A DNA stretch of 64,000 nt, from assembly GCA_023421675.1 (NCBI GenBank), contig JAEZTC010000002.1:62001-126000 (forward strand). Reading direction: 5' to 3'. The notes under the pieces were generated by a model, which saw nothing but the letters and a program-made list of their open reading frames with translations, was not told where the DNA came from and ran no database searches. Positions within the stretch are counted from its first letter, which is position 1, and each line of letters starts with the position of its first letter. Below, in pieces: positions 8,787-17,467 of the stretch. The stretch is from Bacillota bacterium (GTDB lineage: Bacteria; Bacillota; Clostridia; Acetivibrionales; JANLFN01). A program made the position numbers and the translations under genes.

Positions 8787-9296
8787 ATGGGTGATTTTAT
8801 AATTCAGACACTTGGCATTTTATTAGCTTTTGGCTCAGTTCTATTCCTTGCGGTTATTACAACCAAATATATTGGCCGTAAGTCTAAAAAATCATCAAAA
8901 GGCCAGTATATAAACATTGTCGAAACCATAAGCCTTGGGATGGATAAACAGATACACCTTATGAAGGTGGGGGAAGAATTTGTTCTTGTCGCTACTGCAG
9001 GAAAAAGTATAAATTATTTGACGACAATAAAACTTGATGCTTCAGAAGTTGAAGAAAAGGCTTCTAAAAACGAAGGAGCCTTTGAATTCAAAGGTTTTCT
9101 TGAAAAGTACATTCAAGGGTTTAAAAAGAAGACGGAAAAGAAAAAACAGGAACCTGAAATTAGCAATATTGATACTGGAAGATTTTCAGGAGGGGATGTT
9201 TTTAAATCCAATTTAAGCAGATTAAGATCATTGTCAGAAAATAAGATTGATAAACAGAATAGCGAAGGCAGGGGTCTCGATACAAATGATAAATAA
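8787..9296 (+). CDS. fliO: Flagellar biosynthetic protein FliO (FliZ-like)
   Basis: FliO is a small membrane protein that helps assemble the FliP/FliQ/FliR export gate. This 169-residue protein has one N-terminal transmembrane segment at about 4-27 (IQTLGILLAFGSVLFLAVIT). A basic stretch KYIGRKSKKSSKG follows, and then a short cytoplasmic domain with YINIVETISLGMDKQIHLMK, the recognisable FliO core. The C-terminal tail is Lys/Glu-rich. It overlaps the fliP start by 11 bases. FliO sequences are weakly conserved, so the context between cheY and fliP carries much of the weight. Confidence 0.88.
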   Translation: MGDFIIQTLGILLAFGSVLFLAVITTKYIGRKSKKSSKGQYINIVETISLGMDKQIHLMKVGEEFVLVATAGKSINYLTTIKLDASEVEEKASKNEGAFEFKGFLEKYIQGFKKKTEKKKQEPEISNIDTGRFSGGDVFKSNLSRLRSLSENKIDKQNSEGRGLDTNDK

Positions 9297-10056
9297 ACGA
9301 AGATGTCTACAAATAATTATTGTTTTAGCAGTAATAGTTATTTCCACATCGGTAGCTTATGCGGAACCAACTATTACGCTTCCAAAAGTATTTGATCCGG
9401 CGCAGACGCCTAAGGAGACTGCTACGACCATACAGGTTCTTCTGATGATAACTGTTTTGGCGTTGGCTCCATCAATATTAATAATGATGACTTCGTTTAC
9501 AAGAATAATAATTGTGCTGTCTTTCTTAAGGAATGCCCTGGGAACTCAGCAGATGCCGCCGAATCAAGTTTTGATTGGGCTAGCTTTGTTTTTGACGTTG
9601 TTTACTATGATGCCTATTGGAACGCAGATTTATAACGAAGCGTACAAACCTTATACCCAAAGTCAGTTGTCACCAGACCAGGCATATACAAAGGCAGCTG
9701 ATTCCATAAAGGGTTGGATGCTGAAGCAAATGGGATCTAAAGAAAAGGAAAAGGATCTGGCAATGTTTGCTTCACTTTCTGGTTTAAAACCGAATCAAAT
9801 GCAAAAGGATAAGCTCCCGTTGCATGTTGTTATACCTGCATTTTTGATAAGTGAACTAAAAACGGCTTTTATAATGGGTTTTATAATTTTTATACCGTTT
9901 TTGGTAATCGATATGGTTGTTTCAAGTGTCCTGATGTCTATGGGAATGATGATGCTACCTCCTATAATGATATCACTGCCGTTTAAAATACTACTCTTTA
10001 TACTGGTAGACGGATGGAGGCTGGTTTCTCAAACGCTGGTAAGCGGATTTGTATGA
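9286..10056 (+). CDS. fliP: Flagellar type III export gate protein FliP
   Basis: FliP forms the core ring of the export gate with FliQ and FliR. The 256-residue protein begins with a cleavable signal-like segment (about 8-25, ending SVAYA) and then has the family signatures. These include MMTSFTRIIIVLSFLRNALG, GTQQMPPNQVLIGLALFLT, PAFLISELKTAFIMGF and the C-terminal GMMMLPPIMISLPFKILLF. ATG 9286, inside the end of fliO, gives a normal signal peptide and follows GGCAGGGG; the in-frame TTG 9247 would put 13 extra residues before it. Integral membrane protein with about four helices. Confidence 0.95.
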   Translation: MINKRRCLQIIIVLAVIVISTSVAYAEPTITLPKVFDPAQTPKETATTIQVLLMITVLALAPSILIMMTSFTRIIIVLSFLRNALGTQQMPPNQVLIGLALFLTLFTMMPIGTQIYNEAYKPYTQSQLSPDQAYTKAADSIKGWMLKQMGSKEKEKDLAMFASLSGLKPNQMQKDKLPLHVVIPAFLISELKTAFIMGFIIFIPFLVIDMVVSSVLMSMGMMMLPPIMISLPFKILLFILVDGWRLVSQTLVSGFV

Positions 10057-10090
10057 TAGATAAAGGAACTTCAATCAGGAGGCATTGTTT

Positions 10091-10360
10091 ATGGATCAGG
10101 GTATTGTAATTGATATAGCTCAAAGCGCTCTTAGAACAATAATTCTTGTATCTGCTCCTGTACTTGGATTGAGCCTTATTGTAGGCTTAGCCATAAGTAT
10201 TTTTCAGGCTACTACACAGATACAGGAACAGACACTTTCTTTTGTACCGAAAATAGTATCTGTAGTAGCTGCACTTGCTCTTTTTGGATCATGGATGTTA
10301 AACACATTAATAACGTTTACACAGCATTTATTCATGAATATGAATAATTATATAAAATAG
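10091..10360 (+). CDS. fliQ: Flagellar export gate protein FliQ
   Basis: An 89-residue protein with two transmembrane helices, the normal size for FliQ. It contains LVSAPVLGLSLIVGLAISIF, QATTQIQEQTLSFVPKI and a second hydrophobic helix, all typical. It acts in the FliPQR export gate. ATG 10091 follows AGGAGG at 10077-10082 with good spacing; the in-frame TTG at 10085 is less likely. Sits 34 bases after fliP. Confidence 0.95.
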   Translation: MDQGIVIDIAQSALRTIILVSAPVLGLSLIVGLAISIFQATTQIQEQTLSFVPKIVSVVAALALFGSWMLNTLITFTQHLFMNMNNYIK

Positions 10361-10400
10361 TTTTTACAAAAGATTAAGAGAAGTTCGTGGGGGTTGGAAT

Positions 10401-11183
10401 GTGGAGATACCACTGGGTATAGCTTTTAACGGAATAGATGCATTCCTTCTTATTCTGGTAAGAATGACAGGCTTGTTTGTAATTGCACCTATATTCGGAA
10501 GACGTAATATACCTGCATATTTAAAGGTTGGTTTTGCACTTTTAACATCGTTTATTTTAGTAAATTTAATAAAATTACCGCCTCTTAATTATACCAATGT
10601 TTTGGAATATATGTTTTTGGTTATTAAGGAGTTTTTAGTCGGTATTACATTGGGCTATGTGGCATATCTGCTTTTTACAGCAGTTCATCTTGCTGGTCAG
10701 ATAATAGATATGCAGATTGGCTTTGGTATGGTAAATGTAATGGATCCTATGAGCAATATGCAGGTTCCGGTTACAGCAAATTTTTATTTTATAATAAGCA
10801 TGCTTATGTTTTTATCAATGAATGGTCATTTGATGCTTATCGGAGGGTTATTTGACAGTTATAAGCTTGTTCCATTAGGAGGGGCTGTTTTTAGCGACAA
10901 GCTTATGAATGATATAATCAGGGTTTTTGGTGAGGCTTTTGCCTTGGGTTTTAAAATAAGTGCACCAATTGTTGCAGCAATATTAATTACAGATATTGCG
11001 CTAGGTATAATATCAAGATCAATGCCTCAAATAAATGTTTTTGTTGTTGGAATGCCGCTCAAAATTGTATTGGGGCTGCTGGTTGTTATTATAACCATAC
11101 CGATGTTCATTTCTATTGTTGACGTTATAAGCAACGGTATGAAAAGCAATATAATGACGTTTATAAAGGACCTGGCGCCATGA
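10401..11183 (+). CDS. fliR: Flagellar export gate protein FliR
   Basis: A 260-residue polytopic membrane protein with about six predicted helices. It has FliR signatures such as ILVRMTGLFVIAPIFGRRNI, the AGQIIDMQIGFGMVNVMDP segment and FALGFKISAPIVAAILITDI. FliR caps the FliP/FliQ assembly in the export gate. The start is GTG 10401, preceded by a G-rich ribosome site (GTGGGGGTTGG). The stop TGA overlaps the flhB ATG as ATGA, so translation of the two is coupled. Confidence 0.94.
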   Translation: MEIPLGIAFNGIDAFLLILVRMTGLFVIAPIFGRRNIPAYLKVGFALLTSFILVNLIKLPPLNYTNVLEYMFLVIKEFLVGITLGYVAYLLFTAVHLAGQIIDMQIGFGMVNVMDPMSNMQVPVTANFYFIISMLMFLSMNGHLMLIGGLFDSYKLVPLGGAVFSDKLMNDIIRVFGEAFALGFKISAPIVAAILITDIALGIISRSMPQINVFVVGMPLKIVLGLLVVIITIPMFISIVDVISNGMKSNIMTFIKDLAP

Positions 11184-12376
11184 AAAACATATATTTTTGG
11201 ATTTTAAACATTGCTATGGCTGCTTATGAAAAAGTAAAAAGTCTTGTTACAATGTTACTGTTTAGTGTACAGCATAAGCGCACAATTGATTTGCAGCTTT
11301 TTGCAGGTGATAGCGGCGATAAAACAGAAAAAGCAACACCAAAAAAGAGAAAAGATGCAAGAGAAAAAGGCCAGGTTTTACAAAGCAAGGAAATTAACAC
11401 CGCTCTGCTTTTGCTTTCAGTATTTTTAGGAGTAAAACTCTTCGGTGGATACATATATAACTCGATATCATTATTTTTGAAAACCTTGATAACTGAATAT
11501 GCAAAAACAAGCGATACATTTTCTATCAGTACGGTATATAAGATATTTGCCGAAATAGGAACGATACTCTTGAAAACAATGGGACCGCTGCTGGCAATAG
11601 CACTTGTGACTTCACTGATTGTTGAATATGCGCAGGTAGGCTTTCTTTTTACGATGAAAACGCTTGGATTTAAGTTTGACCGTATCAACCCATTAAAAGG
11701 CATTAAAAGAATGTTTTCAATGCGGTCATTGGTGGAACTGCTTAAATCAATTATTAAGGTCATAATAGTAGGATTTGTAGCTTACTCGTACATGGCAGGG
11801 GAAACGATAAAGGTACTCAACCTTGCAAGAATGGATATTATAAGCGTTGCATTATACATAGTGCAAGCATCACTAGGGGTTGCAATAAGAATCTGCATTG
11901 CATTGGTAATAATTGCAGCTTTGGATTACCTGTACCAATGGTGGGACTTTGAAAAGGGTTTGAAAATGACTAAACAGGAAGTCAAGGAAGAGTATAAGCA
12001 AATGGAAGGAAACCCTGAAATAAAGTCAAAGATCAAGCAAAAACAGCGCCAGATATCAATGAGAAGAATGCTTCAGGATGTGCCAAAAGCGGATGTAGTT
12101 ATAACAAACCCAACACATTTTGCGGTGGCCATAAGATATGATGAAAAGAAATCGGCAGCTCCTATAGTTACAGCTAAAGGCCAGGATTTTATGGCAATGC
12201 GGATTAAGGAAGTCGCAAAGGAAAACAAGATTGAAATTGTTGAAAACAAACCGCTTGCAAGAACGCTATATAGTACTGTTAATATAGGGGAAGCAATACC
12301 GCCTGAACTTTATCAGGCAGTAGCAGAGGTTCTTGCATTCGTTTACAGTATAAAGGGAAAAGAAAGAGCAGGGTAA
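11180..12376 (+). CDS. flhB: Flagellar export substrate-specificity protein FlhB
   Basis: FlhB controls the switch from hook to filament export. The 398-residue protein has DKTEKATPKKRKDAREKGQV at about 50-69, four membrane helices and a cytoplasmic domain with the self-cleavage site NPTH (N310-P311 in VVITNPTHFAVAIRYD). The first 40 or so residues before LQLFAGDSGDK are longer than usual. A later start is possible, but the ATGA overlap with fliR supports ATG 11180. Downstream is an unusual repeat-rich gap before flhA. Confidence 0.94.
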   Translation: MKNIYFWILNIAMAAYEKVKSLVTMLLFSVQHKRTIDLQLFAGDSGDKTEKATPKKRKDAREKGQVLQSKEINTALLLLSVFLGVKLFGGYIYNSISLFLKTLITEYAKTSDTFSISTVYKIFAEIGTILLKTMGPLLAIALVTSLIVEYAQVGFLFTMKTLGFKFDRINPLKGIKRMFSMRSLVELLKSIIKVIIVGFVAYSYMAGETIKVLNLARMDIISVALYIVQASLGVAIRICIALVIIAALDYLYQWWDFEKGLKMTKQEVKEEYKQMEGNPEIKSKIKQKQRQISMRRMLQDVPKADVVITNPTHFAVAIRYDEKKSAAPIVTAKGQDFMAMRIKEVAKENKIEIVENKPLARTLYSTVNIGEAIPPELYQAVAEVLAFVYSIKGKERAG

Positions 12377-12380
12377 TAAG

Positions 12381-12573
12381 GGCAATTGAGAATGAAAAAT
12401 TGAGAATTGAGAATTAAAAGACAGTAAAGGCAATTGAGAATTGAGAATTAAAAGATAGTAAGGCAAATAAAGAATTGAGAAATTAAGAGATTAGAAACCT
12501 ATTGATAATTGAAATTGAGAAGTTGAGATGTTTTTACATTCTCCATTCTCAATTATCAATTCTCAATTTTACT
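12381..12573. repeat. ATTGAGAATT-type direct and inverted repeats between flhB and flhA
   Basis: Two tandem near-copies of GGCAATTGAGAAT...GAATTAAAAGAyAGTAA lie at 12381-12427 and 12429-12460. More ATTGAGA units follow to about 12527. An inverted block (ATTCTCCATTCTCAATTATC, then AATTCTCAATTTTACT) lies at 12538-12573. Together they could fold into a long AT-rich hairpin. The 220-base gap is the largest in this half of the operon and no gene fits in it. It looks like a small palindromic or MITE-like insertion. Confidence 0.7.
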
Positions 12574-12596
12574 AAAGATACGGGGGAAGTGATTAA

Positions 12597-14627
12597 GTGC
12601 GGTTTAAGCTTGGTGATATTTCAGTTGCCGTTATAGTTGTATTTATTGTACTTATAATTATACTCCCTCTGCCAAGCGGAATACTGGATATATTTTTGGC
12701 ACTTAATATCTCTGTTTCGGTTGTTTTGCTGCTTAATGCGGTTTATACCAAAAGTGCACTTGAAATGTCGATATTTCCATCACTGTTGCTTATTACGACA
12801 CTTTTCAGGCTTTCACTAAACATTACTGCAGCTAAGTTAATATTGTCGGACGGAGAACCAGGCGAAGTCATAGAGAGTTTCGGAAACTTTGTAGCTAGAG
12901 GAAGCCCGGTTGTCGGGTTTATCATATACCTGATTATTATGATAGTCCAGTTCATGGTTATTACGAAAGGCTCCGAGAGGGTTGCAGAAGTTGCAGCAAG
13001 ATTTACCCTCGATGCTATGCCCGGTAAGCAGATGGCAATAGATGCGGACTTGAATGCTGGCTTGATATCTGAGGTAGAAGCGAAACAAAGAAGAAGCACT
13101 ATACAGCGCGAAGCTGATTTTTACGGAGCAATGGATGGTGCCAGCAAGTTCGTAAAGGGAGATGCAATTGCAGGTATATTAATTACCTTTATAAATATAA
13201 TCGGTGGTTTGATTGTAGGAATGGTCATCAGAAGTGAAGACTTGTCAGTGGCACTTGCCAAGTATACCATACTTACAATTGGGGACGGTTTGGTAAGCCA
13301 GATACCCGCACTTATGATATCGACTGCAACAGGTATAATTGTTACCAGAGCTGCATCTGATTCAAATTTAAGTACCGATCTTTTGAAGCAGATGTTTACC
13401 AATCCGAGAGTTTTGTTTATAGCAGCAGGTCTTTGCTGTGTTTTGGCCTTGTTCCTGCCGACAATACCGTTTCTTGTACTTGCTGGTATACTGATTTTTG
13501 TAGGTTATAGCATGTCAAAACAGCAAAAAAAGGCAATAAAAGAAGAAGAGGTATTGGTACAGGAGAACGAAGTAGAAGAAATCAGAAAACCGGAAAATGT
13601 TGTGTCTTTGCTGCAGGTTGACCCAATAGAGCTTGAATTCGGATATGGGATTATCCCTCTTGCAGATGTGAACCAGGGAGGAGATCTCCTTGACAGGGTT
13701 GTAATGATAAGAAGACAGTTAGCTCTTGAACTCGGAATGATAGTACCAATAATCCGTTTAAGAGATAATATACAGTTAAATCCAAACGAATACCTTATTA
13801 AGATAAAAGGGGTAGAGATAGCAAAGGGTGAACTTATCCTTGACCATTATATGGCGATGAACCCCGGAATGGTAGAAGAAGAAATTGAGGGTATAAAGAC
13901 AACTGAACCTGCATTCGGATTACCTGCTACCTGGATAAACGAAACACAAAGGGACAGGGCTGAAATGCTTGGCTACACAGTAGTCGATCCACCATCAATT
14001 ATTGCTACTCACCTTACTGAAATTGTAAAGAAGTTTGCGCAGGAGTTGACCGGAAGACAGGAAGTTCAGACGCTTATAGATAATGTAAAACAGAATTATC
14101 CGGCAATAGTTGATGAACTTGTACCAAAGGTTATGACTGTCGGAGAGATACAAAAGGTACTTACAAATCTCTTAAAGGAAGGCGTTTCTATAAGAGATAT
14201 GGTAACTATAATGGAAACACTTGCAGACTATGCCCCGGTATCGCATGATCCTGATATTCTGACAGAGTATGTAAGACAGGCTCTGGGAAGGGCTATATCG
14301 AAAAAATTTATAAATGACAGCAAGACTAGTGTTATTACACTTGATCCCAAGCTAGAACAGGTAATTATGGATTCTGTACAGAAAACAGAGCATGGAACTT
14401 ATATTACACTTGAACCGGGAACATCCAACAATATACTAAGCAGCCTTTCAAAACAGGTGCAGAAGCTTTCACAGCTCGGTCAACAACCGATAGTGCTTGC
14501 ATCACCAATTGTCAGGTTATATTTTAAAAGGCTTTCTGAACAATCAGTACCTGGTTTGGTAGTACTATCATATAATGAGCTTGACCCAAGTGTTGAAGTA
14601 CAATCAGTAGGGATGGTGAGTATCTAG
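12597..14627 (+). CDS. flhA: Flagellar export platform protein FlhA
   Basis: FlhA is the large export-gate protein whose cytoplasmic ring docks substrates and chaperones. The 676-residue protein has about eight membrane helices in residues 1-300. The FHIPEP-region signatures are visible (SIFPSLLLITTLFRLSLNIT, FVVTKG-like and DAMPGKQMAIDADLNAGLIS), followed by the cytoplasmic domain. GTG 12597 follows CGGGGGAAGTG. The length is normal. Its stop is two bases before the flhF ATG. Confidence 0.95.
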   Translation: MRFKLGDISVAVIVVFIVLIIILPLPSGILDIFLALNISVSVVLLLNAVYTKSALEMSIFPSLLLITTLFRLSLNITAAKLILSDGEPGEVIESFGNFVARGSPVVGFIIYLIIMIVQFMVITKGSERVAEVAARFTLDAMPGKQMAIDADLNAGLISEVEAKQRRSTIQREADFYGAMDGASKFVKGDAIAGILITFINIIGGLIVGMVIRSEDLSVALAKYTILTIGDGLVSQIPALMISTATGIIVTRAASDSNLSTDLLKQMFTNPRVLFIAAGLCCVLALFLPTIPFLVLAGILIFVGYSMSKQQKKAIKEEEVLVQENEVEEIRKPENVVSLLQVDPIELEFGYGIIPLADVNQGGDLLDRVVMIRRQLALELGMIVPIIRLRDNIQLNPNEYLIKIKGVEIAKGELILDHYMAMNPGMVEEEIEGIKTTEPAFGLPATWINETQRDRAEMLGYTVVDPPSIIATHLTEIVKKFAQELTGRQEVQTLIDNVKQNYPAIVDELVPKVMTVGEIQKVLTNLLKEGVSIRDMVTIMETLADYAPVSHDPDILTEYVRQALGRAISKKFINDSKTSVITLDPKLEQVIMDSVQKTEHGTYITLEPGTSNNILSSLSKQVQKLSQLGQQPIVLASPIVRLYFKRLSEQSVPGLVVLSYNELDPSVEVQSVGMVSI

Positions 14628-14629
14628 AG

Positions 14630-15835
14630 ATGAAAATCAGGCGTTACATGGGTAAGAATACCCAGGAAGCTATACTAAAAGTTAAAATGGATCTAGGGTC
14701 TGACGCCGTCATTTTAAACACCCGTAAGGTTAAGCAAAAAGGGCTTTTTAAGCTTTTCTCAAAGCCTATGGTTGAAGTACTTGCCGCAGTAGATGACGAT
14801 TATGGTACAACTAAAGAAAAGGTCAGGAAGGAAGATATAAAGCCTGAACCGGTTAAAGTTGTTCAGCCATCGATAAATGTACGGGCAGAAACAACAGAGA
14901 GTGCTGTTGTTTCAGAACCAGTTAAGGATGCAAAGATATCCCAGCTTGAAAACAAAGTACAAAATATGGAAGCTATGCTTTCAAAAATATATGATACTAT
15001 GAGCAGCGGTCAGAAAATTGCGGAAGAAGAAGTGACCGAAACCGCTCCTGATAAGGTGTCACAGTTTTTTTACAACAACCTTATAAAAAATGAAGTTGAA
15101 GCATCTATAGCTGATAAAATACTTCAAACTGTAAATGAAAAGCTTGGAAACAGTACAAGTGTAAATGATACGGCTTCATTAATGTTTAATATAATAAACG
15201 GAATGCTTGGAAAATCTGAGCCAATAACATTAAAAGAAGATGGTAAACCAACTGTAGTTATTTTTGTAGGGCCGACTGGAGTAGGAAAAACTACAACTCT
15301 TGCCAAAATTGCAGCTACATTTGCATTACACAATAAAAAGAAGGTAGGAATGATAACTGCTGATACTTATAGGATAGCTGCTGTCGAACAGCTTAAGACT
15401 TATGCCGAAATCCTTGGAACACCCGTATCTGTCATATACTCACCTTCGGAAATCAAGGCCGCAATAGATCAACATTCAGACAAGGATTTAATACTTATAG
15501 ATACTCCCGGCAGAAGCCACACAAATAAAGCTCAATTTGAAGAATTAAAGACCCTGGTAGCTGCATCGGAAGCAGACGAGCTTTATCTGGTGTTGAGTGC
15601 TACTACAAGCAACAGAAACGTTCAGGAGATACTTAATAATTACAGCTTTTTAGAAAACTACAAGCTTATATTTACCAAGCTTGACGAAACAGTTATTAAC
15701 GGAGTAATCCTTAATACTAAATATTTTACAGGAAAAAGCCTGTCATATGTTACTAATGGACAAAGTGTACCGGATGATATTGAGGATGTCAACACAGGCA
15801 AAATTACCAAGTCTTTATTGGGGAGCATACAATAA
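14630..15835 (+). CDS. flhF: Flagellar SRP-like GTPase FlhF
   Basis: FlhF is an SRP-family GTPase that sets flagellar position and number together with FlhG. The 401-residue protein has the FlhF N-terminal motif (MKIRRYMGKNTQEAILKVK, then DLGSDAVILNTRKV), a variable acidic linker and an NG GTPase domain from about residue 130. G1 is GPTGVGKTTTLAKIA at about 213-227, G3 is DTPGRSH and the G4 region is FTKLDET. The downstream flhG overlaps by one base (TAATG), as expected for this functional pair. Confidence 0.94.
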   Translation: MKIRRYMGKNTQEAILKVKMDLGSDAVILNTRKVKQKGLFKLFSKPMVEVLAAVDDDYGTTKEKVRKEDIKPEPVKVVQPSINVRAETTESAVVSEPVKDAKISQLENKVQNMEAMLSKIYDTMSSGQKIAEEEVTETAPDKVSQFFYNNLIKNEVEASIADKILQTVNEKLGNSTSVNDTASLMFNIINGMLGKSEPITLKEDGKPTVVIFVGPTGVGKTTTLAKIAATFALHNKKKVGMITADTYRIAAVEQLKTYAEILGTPVSVIYSPSEIKAAIDQHSDKDLILIDTPGRSHTNKAQFEELKTLVAASEADELYLVLSATTSNRNVQEILNNYSFLENYKLIFTKLDETVINGVILNTKYFTGKSLSYVTNGQSVPDDIEDVNTGKITKSLLGSIQ

Positions 15836-16746
15836 TGAAGGATCAGGCTGAAAAACTAAGGCAGATAATTGAAAACCTAAAGCTTAAACAAGCTGCCATA
15901 CAGCAGGAAGTTCCCCCTGTTCCTGTAAAAAGGAATGCAAGGGTAATTACAGTTACCAGCGGAAAAGGCGGAGTTGGAAAAACCAATGTTACTGTGAATC
16001 TTGCAATTGCATTAAGTCAGCTTGGCTTAAGGGTTACAATACTTGATGCAGATTTCGGACTTGCAAATATTGATGTCTTGTTCGGCATTATTCCCAAGAA
16101 CACGCTTGTTGATGTTATTTACGGTAAAAAGAATATATTTGAAGTGCTGAGTGACGGCCCGAACAATATAAAGTTTATATCAGGCGGGTCGGGTGTAGAA
16201 GATCTTGTAAAGCTGGACAAACAACAGGTTGAGAAATTTGTTGAAAACATAGCTCTTCTTGACAAGCTGTCGGATATTATACTTATTGATACTGCAGCAG
16301 GTTTATCGGATCATGTAATGAGCTTTGTAATGGCAGCAGATGAAGTGCTTCTTATTACCACACCTGAACCAACCTCAATTACCGATGCATATGCACTGGT
16401 TAAAATGGTTGCAAACAGGGATAAGGAAAAAAAGATTCAAGTCATCGTAAATAGAGCCGAAAGTGAATATGAGGCAAATGATATTATGAATAAGCTTTCA
16501 ATGGTAGCAGACAGATTCTTAAATCTGAAACTCATGCCATTTGGATACATAATGCAGGATGAGAATGTAATGAGAGCAGTAAAAATGCAGCAGCCGTTTT
16601 CTTTAAGTTTTCCGAAAAGTGCCGCAACAAAATCAATAACTGAAATTTCAAAAAAGATTGCACAGATCGGCGAAGAAAAAATAGATAACGGAAGTACCGG
16701 AATTAAAGGATTTATTGGGAGACTGCTGAGATTTACAAATACGTAA
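15835..16746 (+). CDS. flhG: MinD-like ATPase FlhG (YlxH)
   Basis: FlhG is a ParA/MinD-type ATPase that stimulates FlhF and limits flagellar number. The 303-residue protein has the deviant Walker A TSGKGGVGKTNVTVNLA at about 39-55, DADFGLANIDVLFGI, IDTAAGLSDHV and TTPEPTSITDAYALVK. These are all diagnostic for the FlhG subgroup. A short N-terminal Gln/Lys-rich segment (KLRQIIENLKLKQAAIQQ) may correspond to the FlhF-activating region. The start codon overlaps the flhF stop. Confidence 0.93.
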   Translation: MKDQAEKLRQIIENLKLKQAAIQQEVPPVPVKRNARVITVTSGKGGVGKTNVTVNLAIALSQLGLRVTILDADFGLANIDVLFGIIPKNTLVDVIYGKKNIFEVLSDGPNNIKFISGGSGVEDLVKLDKQQVEKFVENIALLDKLSDIILIDTAAGLSDHVMSFVMAADEVLLITTPEPTSITDAYALVKMVANRDKEKKIQVIVNRAESEYEANDIMNKLSMVADRFLNLKLMPFGYIMQDENVMRAVKMQQPFSLSFPKSAATKSITEISKKIAQIGEEKIDNGSTGIKGFIGRLLRFTNT

Positions 16747-16786
16747 GATAAACATCCATTAATTATGGATAAAGGATGGTGTGATT

Positions 16787-17467
16787 ATGACACTTTCCGA
16801 TATTAAGCCTGGAACCAAGCTTGAAATTGAAATGACAGACCATTTGGGAAAAAGAACCGGGCCTGTATTGGTAAGCGAATTGGAATGGATTGAAAGCGAT
16901 GGTACTCTTTGTATAGCAGCACCTATTCATGAAGGACTTGTCTACCCCATAAGAGTGGGTACCTTGATGAATTTGTACTTCTATTGTGAGAATGAGTTGT
17001 TTACATGTAGTGCGGTTGTAATGAGCAGATACATTAAAGATAATCTGCCACTGCTCAACATACAGACAACAAGTTCTTTAGAAAAGATTCAAAGAAGGCA
17101 GTATTACAGGTTTGAATATTCACTGCCGGTGGAATATAAAATTGTAGAAACATTAAATTCAGAGACTAATGAGCCCATTCCTTTTTGTAAGACAATTACA
17201 AGGGATATAGGAGGCGGTGGTGTCAGTATTCTGGTAATTGATAAAGCACAATTAAAAAATGTTGTGGAATGTCGACTAAGCATTAGTGAAGAAAAGACGG
17301 TAAGCTTCTTTGGAGAAGTGGTAAGAGTAACAAAACTAAGTAATGAGGAAAAATATAACTATAATATTGGTATTTCTTTTAGTAAAATAGAGAATAAGGA
17401 CAGGGAGGAAATAATAAAGTTTATTTTTCAGCAACAAAGAAAACTCATTAATAAAGGATTGATATAA
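16787..17467 (+). CDS. PilZ domain protein of the YcgR type (c-di-GMP effector)
   Basis: A 226-residue cytoplasmic protein. An N-terminal YcgR-like domain (about 1-95) is followed by a C-terminal PilZ domain. That domain has the RxxxR motif in IQRRQYYRFEYSLPVEY and TRDIGGGGVSIL in place of the usual D/N-x-S-x-x-G; here the Ser position is Gly. YcgR-type proteins bind cyclic di-GMP and slow or bias the motor, and the position between flhG and cheB supports that. ATG 16787 is preferred to GTG 16781 on spacing from AAGGAT at 16772-16777. The stop overlaps the cheB start by one base. Confidence 0.85.
   Translation: MTLSDIKPGTKLEIEMTDHLGKRTGPVLVSELEWIESDGTLCIAAPIHEGLVYPIRVGTLMNLYFYCENELFTCSAVVMSRYIKDNLPLLNIQTTSSLEKIQRRQYYRFEYSLPVEYKIVETLNSETNEPIPFCKTITRDIGGGGVSILVIDKAQLKNVVECRLSISEEKTVSFFGEVVRVTKLSNEEKYNYNIGISFSKIENKDREEIIKFIFQQQRKLINKGLI

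Noticed and set aside
12381..12573. CRISPR array between flhB and flhA
   Set aside because: Repeat units are irregular, short and AT-rich, without uniform spacers or cas genes.
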